Positions 52,054 through 62,697 of a stretch of 64,000 nt of DNA are shown here, in pieces. Every line of letters starts with the position of its first letter. The first letter of the stretch is position 1. The position numbers and the translations under genes were made by a program. The notes under the pieces were generated by a model. It was not told the origin of the DNA. It ran no database searches and saw only the letters and a program-made list of their open reading frames with translations. The stretch comes from Xestospongia muta (taxonomy: Eukaryota; Porifera; Demospongiae; Haplosclerida; Petrosiidae): contig OY848918.1 of NCBI GenBank assembly GCA_963693285.1, positions 1,929,501 through 1,993,500 of the forward strand. Reading direction: 5' to 3'.

Positions 52054-54251
52054 CTAGAGTGAGCTAGCCGTCTCTTGTCTGTTCTTGGGGATTTTGCAAT
52101 CTATTATGTAAATATTGACAATCACTCCATTGTTGGCCGTCTTGGTTGAGATTGGACTAGTGAATAAAGGGAATGATGGTAAATTAATATAGAAAGGATT
52201 ATAGCCATGGGAAATGGACTCTCTTACCTTTTGTCATTGTATCTGTTGATGTCCTGCTGGAGTCAGAGACTCTATCCATGTCACTAGATTGGTGGCGTTT
52301 TTTGATACTCCACTGCAAAAAACAGAAGCCCCACCCAATGATAGCAAACAAAATCATTACTGTTAACAAGACCACCAGTGTATAGACAGTAGCCTTTACT
52401 TGAGGAGATTCAAAAGGTAGAATAGTTGGCATAACATTGTCTATATAGAGAAGGAACAAGTTATTGATGTTAATGTAGTATTATATATTCTAGCTACTAA
52501 TTCATCTAATTATAACTAGGGCTGTGTAAAATGATATTGTAAGGTTTAAGTTGTAATTTTGGTTTCCTATATGTAGTGAGTAAAGTGACAACTATATATT
52601 ATGTACATTGCAATACATATTATATGGTGTATCGTTAATACATACAAGCCATTTAATGTGTACACAACACAGTGGTAAGCCACAGAAAAGCAAATGTAAT
52701 ATATATGTATTTACAATAATCAAGATGTGTGTCAATGTTTACGAGTGCTATGTCTCTTCAAAATATTGAAACATAGGCCAGCTAGGTGACTATTAGTTGC
52801 ACAATACATACTGTCATATAAAACAACTGATGTTTTGTAGAGTTCCCTGTAATAACCACATCAATATAGCTAGTTGAAATATATGAGCCACATCAAAGTG
52901 GTCTGATTATACAAGTATACATTAGCAGTAACCATGACAACAATTATTTGTCATACACAGACAATTACCTGTTATTGTAGAGCATGGGATGGTAGTAGAA
53001 TGAGTTAGAACAATTGTTTTTAGAAGTGTTGTTGTAACAGTTACAGTGTTAAGTGATGTAACGTCATTAGTTGCTAAGGATGATGTAGACAAAGGACTCT
53101 TTAATCCATCTGTGAAATGTGATGTGTCTATACTACTAGACAATAGGTTGTTGCTAGGTGTGAGAGACTGCGAGTGAGACAGTGAAGGAGACTGTGAGGG
53201 AGACTTTAAAGGAGACAGTGAAGAAGACTGTGAGGAGGTTGGTGAAGGAGATGGAGAGGAAATTGCTGGTTCCTCTGTGGATGAGAAAAGAGACTAGTAT
53301 TTTAGTTGATCATGAGCCAAAATACTTAGAAACAGTAACAACATCTGTGAGAATACTATACATTGTAAGAGTGGGTTGACCACAATACAAATTAAATGTA
53401 CAAAGACTTGTCAGTTGTTTTAAACTACATATTGTTATTAATATAAAGTGTGTAGTATATTATGTAAATTCCCATGTGTTGTGAAAGGGCTTCCTAGAAA
53501 GTCTGAGTAGTATTTGTCACATAATAATTATATCAAAGATATTTCATTATTTTGTGTTGATTGTCTAGTCAGAACTGTACCTTGACCCTTTTATACCATG
53601 CATTTGTTATAAAATATTAATAATAGATGAACAAATAGGTAGGATATAAATAGATATCTTACCTTTCACAACCTCTATCATTATGACTTTGCTGTACACT
53701 TCAAAGACTTTATTAAAATTCCATAATGAATTCTCCTCTCCTTGCATTTCTGATTTACATTGGAACACATATACACCAACTTTATGAAATACAACAGTCA
53801 AATTGTAAACGATAGGACCTTTTGAAATACTGTTCTCATCATTACATTGAATCAAGCTAGGACAATTAGTGGTACAAGGATCATTAGCTAAATATTGTCT
53901 TTGGTTTACACTCTCAACAAAAGGATTGTTAGAGTATTCTGTGTTATTGTACAGCCACTTTAAACTGCCACATACACTCTGACATTGGAAGTCCAGTGTT
54001 GTGCCTACTTTAACTTTAAGTTGATTGTTGTTGCTTGGGATAGTAACAGTAGCTGTGAAAAGAAGTTTAAGATGAAGATGTTATTATATTGAGTTCTTTA
54101 CTAAGTTAATGTTCTTGTACTAACCTGCATCTCCAAACTTTTCCATATTATTACGACATACATCAATATTAATATCTGTAGCATAGGTCAGGGAACATTT
54201 GATAAGAGCAACTAGCAACAAAAGTGATCTGCTAAACTTAATTGAAGCCAT
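52054..54251 (-). CDS. A6: type A single-Ig membrane receptor, tail frame uncertain
   Basis: Exons 54125-54251 (signal peptide MASIKFSRSLLLLVALIKCS), 53663-54052 (Ig-like, 130 codons), 52969-53274 (stalk, 102 codons) and 52228-52440 (TM). The Ig-like domain has LDFQCQSVCG, LKWL and VYVFQC plus extra cysteines (DPCTTNC). The stalk starts with SPSPSPTSSQSSS and is Thr/Ser-rich to the end. Read-through ends at 52199 (354 aa). The conserved tail frame (IYIIDC...ASSL, stop 52054-52056) is open but not reached by the A1/A2-type splice. The in-frame upstream ATG (54326) lies 5' of the TATA box (54291-54300) and is rejected as the start. This is the rightmost and first-transcribed gene of the array. 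AATAAA at 51973-51978 (minus). Confidence 0.75.
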
Positions 54252-54290
54252 GATTGGTGGAGTTGGTCTTCCCCTCAACACTTCTATCTG

Positions 54291-54300
54291 TTTATATATA
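54291..54300 (-). promoter_or_regulatory. TATA box of A6
   Basis: TATATATAAA on the minus strand, about 40 bp upstream of the MASIKF start; the same spacing as A3-A5. Confidence 0.65.
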
Positions 54301-54329
54301 GCGATGGCCTTTACTAGGGCAGCCATAGA

Positions 54330-56963
54330 AAGCAGTCACAGTACGTTGCCTTGATGTAATGTGTGACAGGAAGTGCTTACTTTGCTAATTAATCCCCACC
54401 CACTAACCTTAAATATTAACAATATACAACAAAATATGACTTCCAGCCTGACGCTACCTACTGTTTAACTATTCCGTTATATTTTATTACTGTTTAGGAT
54501 TCCTACATTGTTGAAACATTCTCTTCATAACTAATTATGTAGTTATTTGTAGTTAATTATAGTTAGACTGAATGTCTACAACAAAGAATACTTACAAAGG
54601 TCTTAAATTTTCCCCAAATAACTTAAACTCACCAGCTGTTAAAATAAAATGGATTTTTAAAATGAACCCATAAAGTGTCTATGATATTATACTACCTATA
54701 TGTGTATAGCGATTGCATTATGGATGTATGGGATATCTATCAATGAGTATATGACAACAGGAAATTATATCAATATGATTAATAGTGTATGAAATGTGTG
54801 TAACACATGAATAAAAGAGAACTAGATGAGAAATAAGATGAACAATAGATGATATAGATGAATATATCAATGTACAGAATGAGGAATTAATATTTTAATA
54901 ATTATGTGTCTGATAGATTTGAATCTATTAGAGAACATCAGTATATGACTTATATCTGTGACTAATAGATACAGACAATATATTGTAACTAGCTAATATT
55001 GACATGATCATTGGAAGTGGAGTAAGGATAATAATTGTACAATGTCTAAGTATTTAAAATATGATCATAATTTAGCAATTCATGAGGAAATACAAATTGT
55101 TTATGAGGAAATACAACTTTAATTAGATGTGGTCATTCTTTATAGTATCCACCTAGCCCACACTAAAGTGGCAAGTAGGAAATACAAAATAGTTTGTAAG
55201 AAGTTGAACAGCTTAATTGAACAGCAATATATTATAACAGAATGCTTCAATAGTAGCTAGTGTCAGCAGGTGTATAAAGATATAGTTTAGGGGTGGAGTA
55301 TTAGTTTAAATACATGTAATAATAAAATCAGGTATAGAGTATGCACAGCTTAAATGAAGGAATACGATTGGTCAGTTTCAAGTTCATAAATCACATATAA
55401 AATGTTTGTCAATACTTAGAACATGCCTGCTATATAAGGCTTCCTTGAGTTACTAAATCACATATATCATTGGCCTCAGTGTCTAGCTAATATATGGATG
55501 ATATCTACAGAATGATGGGAAAACCCATTCTTTTGGTATTGATTGTGTTAGCTTATCATTACTACATTATTATGACTTGATATTGACTTATTTTGGACTT
55601 AACACTTCTTTTGCAACACCTACATCAACCCACTGGTATGTTAATTACTTGACCTACAGTGAATAGATCACACCTTATATGAAGATATTGATAAGGAGTA
55701 TCAACAGATAACATTTGTCAGCAATGATGTCATAAGATGTAATGTGTTTATGATAATATTATTACAATTATGTCAAAATGATGTAATAGATGGAATGTGC
55801 TGTAGAGGCAGATGATATAATATTTGGAATGGATGGAAATATGAGTAAATTATTTTAGGAGACAGTCTATGATATTTTTTTCTGTTAACCTGAGCTATTC
55901 TTGGTTATCAATGATCAAAATAATGAATTGAAAGATGGAAGAATAGGCAATAGATAAATAGATCAATATGATAGTATATATTTAATGTCTTTACTGATAA
56001 TAGCTTGTTAACCAGCTATTATCACTGTTCTAGTTATAGGTCCTCCTATGTCTTCATGTCAGTATAGTGAGTGTAAAGTGGTTGGTTAACAGTGTTCTCA
56101 AGAGAATAAGACAAATTCAATTAGACACTATGTATATGTACAGCTGTTCTTATGTAAATAATATGTAAGCCATTTAAATGTCTGAAGTAAAACAATTAAT
56201 TAGTGACAATGTTTACTTCCTGTTCTGTTGTAATTCTAATATCCAATAAATGAGGACTGTGGAAATTAAGTTAATTGATGGCCTTGATATGTGACACATA
56301 CCAATCCCGTTAACTGGAATGGACGCTCCAGAAATTAAGTCATATTATTAAAATGAGTATCAAATGATACATGGCAACTCTGATATGCCCATCTTTGTAA
56401 GTCACACATACTAAACATAGTCAACTAGTGGTAATAACTGTTTGACCATTAATTCTGACAAATCACTTGTAAGCACAGTTGATATTACATTGATTCATAA
56501 GTTACAAATAACAACTAGCTAGTTCACATAGTGAATTGAATTACTGCTATTTATAAAGAAGAATAACTAACTACATATTCCAAAAGTCATATCAATTATT
56601 CTACAAACTTTCAACATTTATTGGTTTTTTGCCTTAGCTTAAGTAATCACTATAATTATTATATCTCATCCACAAGTATAGCACAAAAATCAATATTGCT
56701 AAGTATTTAGCTTTGAAGATGGGAACGGCACTACACACACAATATAATAAGATTTAAGAATTCATATAAAATATATGAGTACGTTTATATCTTGTCTACT
56801 ACACTGTACAGCAGTCGGACATGATGTATACATAATATTGCACGTGACAACTAAGGAAAAGCTTTATATTTATACACACTGATAATGTATTGTATTACTA
56901 TAAGACAAGCTGTTAAATTAATAAAGTCATAGTTTAGAGAGTTGAGATATTTGGAGTAAAAGA
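54330..56963. other. Divergent spacer between the minus-strand array and plus-strand genes
   Basis: The first two thirds (to about 56430) copy array spacers, including the inverted block at about 55628-56085. After about 56430 the resemblance ends, which marks the right boundary of the tandem array. The last about 500 bp must hold the promoter of the plus-strand gene 1. No clear TATA box was recognised there. The ORF at 56851-57096 runs antisense to the gene 1 signal exon and is not supported. Confidence 0.6.
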
Positions 56964-58748
56964 ATGCTTTGTTCACGTAGTACACTATATTTTGCATTAG
57001 TTGCTGTGCTGTTGTTGATGTCAAGGAATGTTCAGGCTGATAATGATTGTAGTAAGAAGTTAAATATTTATAATTGTTATGATAGATTATGTTCATGTGT
57101 AACTATAGTCTGAAAATAGAGTTTGTACATATTTGTATATTTGGATTCACCACATTACTTTTATCATAGATGTTACTCGAGACCTACCTGAGACAGTTGT
57201 TGCTCTTATTAATGAAAAGGTTTTTCTCACTTGTGATGTCTCTACAACAGGATCTGGTGATAGTACTGATCTTTTAATAGATACTTATAACACAGCTGGA
57301 GCAAATAGTGAAATTGATGCTATGTATAATGCTAGGAATATCACATGGACATGTTTTGCTTCTAATCCTGATGATGATAAAACTGGATACAATATAACAA
57401 TAATTGCTAGAGAAAATAACAGTGGTACTACATTTCAATGTGTACTTAATGGTGTATGTAAATCAAGGACAGCAACATTAACCGTTGTAAAAGGTACCAT
57501 ATATTATATAGACCCACATACACTAATAAATATATCTATTATGTATGTCATATTTCATTATCATTTAATTAGCTCCACCACTTCCTCCTAAACCTCCCAC
57601 TGTTCAACCACTCAACACTACTGCTCTCAATGTCTCTTGGTCCTCACCATGGCTACATCCAGTTAACAATTATACATTAACTATTAGTAGTCCAGATATC
57701 TCTCCCCAGTACAATACTACTAATGACACATACTTCATTGTATCAATGGAGGCAGTACATGTCAGTGAATGTAGTCCAATAGTATTGAGTGTAGAAGCTA
57801 ATACTGATGTAGGAGGTAGTGGTAACAGTAATAACACTACTACTGGCTTCCCTATATGTAAGTTGGTAACTCTAATATATGTTACATTATAATACTTAAT
57901 AGCTTTGAAGACAATAGATGTATCAAATCTTTCAATATCATCTCAAAAGCTATTTTGTGGAGAACCAGATATACCCACATATCAATTCATTATAAAGGTA
58001 CATAAGTAAATAGGTGTGTCTTGTTACACGGAATCAATGTTATGTACATTTGATAACCCTTGTAACTATTGTTGAAGTTTTTATGACAGTGATTATATCA
58101 ATACCAATGTGGATAAACAAAATGATACAAAGTGTTAGCTTACATGTAAACATCTAGAACATAATAATTTATAATATTGTGATTATTGTTTGTTTGTTAT
58201 ATACACAACTATACTATACTTGTTTCCTCAATCACTTATTTTAAATCTTTTGATCATTAATGATACAGCATTTATACTTGTTGTGACATTTATACAGTCT
58301 GTTTCCTTATATATAGCGGCCTTCTGTCTGTTATTATGACATACTATGGTATAACTTTATAATAACAGACTTAGGTGATAACGAAATCCTATTGAACATC
58401 AATAAGTCAGTTTGTAGTACTTCTTTCACACGATCAAAACAAGTTTCCATGGCAACCTATAATGTATCTGTTATCATTAGTAATATGATCAATGAGATGA
58501 TAACGTTACACAAAGGTAAGAATGCATGAGTGATGAAACAACATGAATATTTTGTATCATGTAGTGATTAACTTTGAAAATATAAGAGAAACTAATTCAA
58601 GTACAAAAGGTATAATTTATACTATTAATTAATACTATTAGTGTCATGATAACTAAGCTTTAGTTAGAAGTAAACCTTAATATAAAATGTTATATTTATA
58701 GATTCAGTAACAATTGTATGTAATAAGACAGATACTTGTCTTTTTTGA
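56964..58748 (+). CDS. Gene 1: Ig-FN3-FN3 protein, probably secreted
   Basis: Exons 56964-57051 (signal peptide, LYFALVAVLLLMSRNVQA), 57170-57493 (Ig-like: VFLTC, ITWTC, TTFQC), 57573-57857 (FN3), 57903-57997 and 58317-58515 (second FN3-like domain, split by a phase-0 intron). A short last exon at 58702-58748 ends in TGA, followed by AATAAA at 58788-58793. The sum is 1038 nt (345 aa). The FN3 exon begins with a Pro-rich hinge and carries the LNVSWSSPW strand motif. No TM or tail exon was found before gene 2 starts at 59095. The exons are well supported, but the final exon rests only on its AG, phase and poly(A) signal. Alternatively, the phase-1 end at 58515 could splice into the downstream linker and TM exons of gene 2. 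Confidence 0.7.
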
Positions 58749-58787
58749 TGTCTAGTCATTGTACATACATCAGCTGTCTAAATTATT

Positions 58788-58793
58788 AATAAA
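58788..58793 (+). terminator. Poly(A) signal of gene 1 (candidate)
   Basis: AATAAA about 40 nt after the proposed TGA of gene 1. It supports the short terminal exon, though AATAAA is common by chance in AT-rich DNA. Confidence 0.4.
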
Positions 58794-58958
58794 ATTCACT
58801 GGATAATAAACACAGGATGTGTTTTGTTAATTAGCAGCTGGTTATAATATCTAAATTAATAAATATAACTTAATAACTAGGAAGTTATACCTTTGCTGTC
58901 ATTACATTGTCTTGTTTTATGCTTTATTTTGACTCTACAAATATCCTATGATTATACA

Positions 58959-58968
58959 CTATATAAAC
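58959..58968 (+). promoter_or_regulatory. Candidate TATA box of gene 2
   Basis: ACTATATAAACA lies about 130 bp upstream of the gene 2 ATG. It is plausible as a core promoter but unsupported by any sister copy. Confidence 0.35.
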
Positions 58969-59094
58969 ACAATAACTTGACTATCTCTTAAAGGAAATGA
59001 ATGGATTGCATGCTATGAGTAATAGAAGACTGTTTGTTTTACTGAAAGAGAAAAGTTTGTAGTTTATTGTAAGGATTCCTGACTATCAAACTCA

Positions 59095-62000
59095 ATGGAT
59101 ATCAGAGTTATAGTTCTACTTTTAGTAAACACCTTTTTAGTATCAGAAGTGGCTACTGAATGTGGTAGGTCAACTTTATAGTGTATTTAGTAGGACCTGA
59201 TAATAACTAGACCATATATATATTGTTCTCTCTATCTTTCTCAGTGACACTTCATCCCAGGACAACAGTAGCTCTTGAATATACTACTGTTATTTTATCT
59301 TGTATGGCTAAAGATTCTGTTGTCAACCCTGAATTACAAGTTAACGGAACCTATACATCTGAACACAATATAGACTATTTAAATAGTCGTGGGATATCAT
59401 GGAATACAACAGATAATGGATTCTATATCTATATAAATGCATCATTGACAATCAGTGGTACTTCTGTCAGATGTAAACTTGATACTTGTTTGAGCAATAC
59501 TGCCTATCTTTATGTCACAAATGGTAAGTAAAATAGCAGTGTTCTTTTTAATGGATTATTTCTATTTTAGCTCTTCCCAATCCTCCAGCACCACCTCTTG
59601 TTTCAAAACTCAACACTACTGCTCTCAATGTCTCTTGGTCCTCACCATGGTCATATCCAGTTAACAGCTATACATTAACTATTAGTAGTCCAGATATCTC
59701 TCCACAGTACAATACTACTAATGACACATACTTCATTGTATCAATGGAGACAGTACATGTTAGTGAATGTAGTCCAATAGTATTGAGTGTAGAAGCTAAT
59801 ACTGATGTAGGAGGCAGTGGTAACAGTGATAACACTACTACTGGCTTCCCTAAATGTAAGTTATCACACTGTCTGATATATAGAGAGAAAGGATGAGTAA
59901 ATTAATTATCAATATAGCATTCACTACTGTCAACATATACTAATTGTTATAACGGATATCTTCTGTATTATTAGCACTAAATGACATTGACATAAAAGGT
60001 AATGTGACATGGACAACAAACGGAAGTGACAGATCACTACTGGTTCAACTGATAGTAAGTTAACTATACAACAGTGTATGTCTTTATTTAATTAACTAAG
60101 GAGTGTTTTATTAATTGTAATAAATAAAAAAAATTGCATCTTTATATCACAAATTAACTATTATCTAGCGTCCTGCTGTATGTGATTATGATGTACTATA
60201 TTATGAGTTTATTGTCATCAATGAGAACACTGAAATGAACAAAGCATATTCTCGTCAAACCAATTCTACTATCCTGTTAAATGTGGAGTCACTGTTCTCT
60301 CAACAAAAAGACATTGATTCTTTCACAGTTAATGTCACCATTGCTAATGAAGTTAATGACACAAAAATGAAAACATTAGTGGAAAACCTTAGTAAGTTAA
60401 TGTATTGTTATTATTCAGTTAAAATATCAACATATTCATCATATTTGTATATGGTAAACTAAATTGTAAGGTGATATACTGTCTGTAAACAATCCAGAAA
60501 TAACACTTCTTGAAGTGAAAGTAATTATCACATTTTAAGAATTCCTTTTTTCTCTTTTCTCTCATGCTCTCTCTCCCTCTTTTTTTGTTCTTTCACTTAC
60601 TCAAACATCTATTTAACTAATCAGACTTTTTAGTAGTTGTTCCTACCTCAACTAATACACATACAAGTCTCATTTCATTTACCTACACATCAGATTTATC
60701 ATCTACCTCACCTACCTCAAGTAAGAAATGTACACAACCACTCAACATTTGTTGTTATCTTAAGAAATGAACACTAAAGACAGCTCTAATGTACATGTAT
60801 GACACAACATTGCACAAGAATATCTAGCTGGTCACATTAACTTTAAATGAATTAATACTACTATGTCAACTCCTATAATGTCAACACCCAAAGTGTCTAT
60901 GTATCAAAATGTTACCAAGTGTGTACTTGGTGTATTTGTTTATGAACTAAGATAAAATGTAGTCTTAGTTGACCAACTTGGTTCCTTACCCAACCAAATA
61001 CAACATTTACATCAGCATTCTAGAAAATCTATGGTCTGGTTAGATCCCCATTAATTTCCTTTTCTTGTTTAATTTTAAATATTAAGGTACCACTTTACTG
61101 AAATAGTACTTCCAATTACTTAGTGTAAATCTACAATAACAATTTTTAAAGATATCAAAGTTAGCTGTATTGTACATGAGCAAATTACGACAATAAGGAC
61201 ACATACAAATTTGTGAATTAAAACTTTTTATTATGATCAAACTATTTAAGTGCATTAACAAAAATAACATAAATGGACTTCATTTTATGTTTATTTATGT
61301 TCTAGCTTCTTGTATAGATATATATAACATTACAACCAAAGTACATATACTTTAAAGCCAAAATAAATGATTGATATGTTCTGAAAACATACTTCATATC
61401 TTATTAAAATGTTATTGATATAACGTATCATTATTATGTCAATATCTCTTCCATTAGCTCCCAGTAAAACATCGTCATCTGATGATATAACAATGTATAT
61501 AGTATATGGAGTGTCTGGGTTTACACTGATTGTCATCATCATATTGGTTATTATAATAATAGTGGCATGTATTATCTGCATAAAGAAGAGGAAAAAACAT
61601 TTTAGTGAGTTCCATTATCATATTCTCTTATCTCCTGAACACACATGTGTGCATTCACAAATTAACAAACACAAATGTCTTCCACTTCCTCTTTGATCTA
61701 ATAACTCTTTACATTCCTTGTAGTCAGAAATACTCCAGAATTAAATGGAAATGAAAACCATATTGATTTTATCTTACCACATATGGAGAGAAACCCAACA
61801 TACTCTAGTGCTATTAATACCACCTACGAGACAATCAATAACTTCCAGGATCTTTCATCACTCAAAAGAGACTTAACACTTGAGCTTCCTGAAAACAAGG
61901 AAGCACCACCATCACCACCATCACTTCCTCCTCCTCGCAGTAATGTTTCAGCCTCCAATACTCAACCAGTACCAGAACGTCCAGAAGATGATTATGTTGA

Positions 62001-62190
62001 GATGAACTCACGTTCTGTGCAATCGCCTCGTTATATACCAGCACCAAGGACAGCCCCTCCACCTTATGCCTCTGCCATTCAGAATGGTTTTGCCTATAAT
62101 GATCCTTTAATCAGTCCATATGCTACTCAGCCCTTCCCTCCTTCTCATTCAGTTAATCGACACCATGACATGGCCGTTACAGATGTTTGA
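59095..62190 (+). CDS. Gene 2: Ig-FN3-FN3 receptor with signalling tail
   Basis: Eight exons: 59095-59164 (signal peptide MDIRVIVLLLVNTFLVSE), 59245-59523 (Ig-like: VILSC, ISWN, TSVRC), 59571-59855 (FN3), 59975-60054 plus 60169-60391 (second FN3-like), 60625-60720 (Thr/Ser linker), 61458-61604 (TM: FTLIVIIILVIIIIVACIIC, then KKRKK) and 61724-62190 (tail). The total is 1647 nt (548 aa), in frame. The tail of about 165 aa has NPTY near its start, TTYETI, a PPSPPSLPPPR proline stretch, DYVEM (YxxM), PPPY and the C-terminus VTDV. By family knowledge these fit PTB, SH2 (PI3K p85), SH3, WW and class I PDZ partners respectively. The motifs are visible; the partners are inferred. AATAAA at 62252-62257. 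It is probably a phosphotyrosine-coupled cell-surface receptor. The ligand is unknown. Confidence 0.85.
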
Positions 62191-62251
62191 ATAAGCATTC
62201 GGACACATTTCATCATTTTTATCACATGACAGTCACATGTATATACTTATA

Positions 62252-62257
62252 AATAAA
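62252..62257 (+). terminator. Poly(A) signal of gene 2
   Basis: AATAAA about 60 nt past the gene 2 stop codon. Confidence 0.6.
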
Positions 62258-62587
62258 ATAATTGTATTATATTATTGTGCGATGGTTAATGTGTTATTGC
62301 TGGTTACTAACTCATTAATTAACTTTGCTTTATGATCAGTGTATTGTCATAACTTGTTGTTGTTTACACAAACATTATTTGGGGAAATGGTACAACAATA
62401 GTGTTGTGTACAAAATAATGGAACAATGTTCACTTCCCTGTTTGTGCAAAATACACTGCAATAGTTTACATCATATAGTACAATATATACAATGAGTAAG
62501 TTTTGAAAATCAGACATTAACTGACTTGATTTATCTATATAATGTAAGATCTATACATCTTCCTGTTTGTGTGGTTTTGTATATAAT

Positions 62588-62679
62588 TTCTTTCAATAAC
62601 TGAATGTGTTCACATCGTTAGAGAAGAAGAGAGTTCTTTCAATAACTGAACGCATTCACATCGTTAGAGAAGAAGAGAA
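62588..62679. repeat. 46-bp tandem duplication upstream of gene 3
   Basis: Two units of 46 bp, each holding CACATCGTTAGAGAAGAAGA, differ at only a few positions. The second ends just before the gene 3 ATG (62698). They fall in the likely 5' UTR or promoter; a TATATAA lies just upstream, near 62580. Confidence 0.9.
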
Positions 62680-62697
62680 AGTCAGTGTCTCTTAGTA

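Noticed and set aside
54252..54326. Upstream in-frame ATG (MAALVKAIA...) as start of A6, and MAALCESQ... for A3
   Set aside because: It lies 5' of the conserved TATA box, is not kept in frame in A4/A5, and would bury the signal peptide. MASIKFSRS is shared by all copies.
56851..57096. 81-codon minus-strand ORF
   Set aside because: It overlaps the gene 1 signal exon in antisense, has no splice or homology support, and is not part of the array.
61330..61581. Minus-strand ORF over the gene 2 TM exon
   Set aside because: It is a shadow of the hydrophobic TM codons. The plus-strand exon fits phase with seven others to give a complete 548-aa protein.
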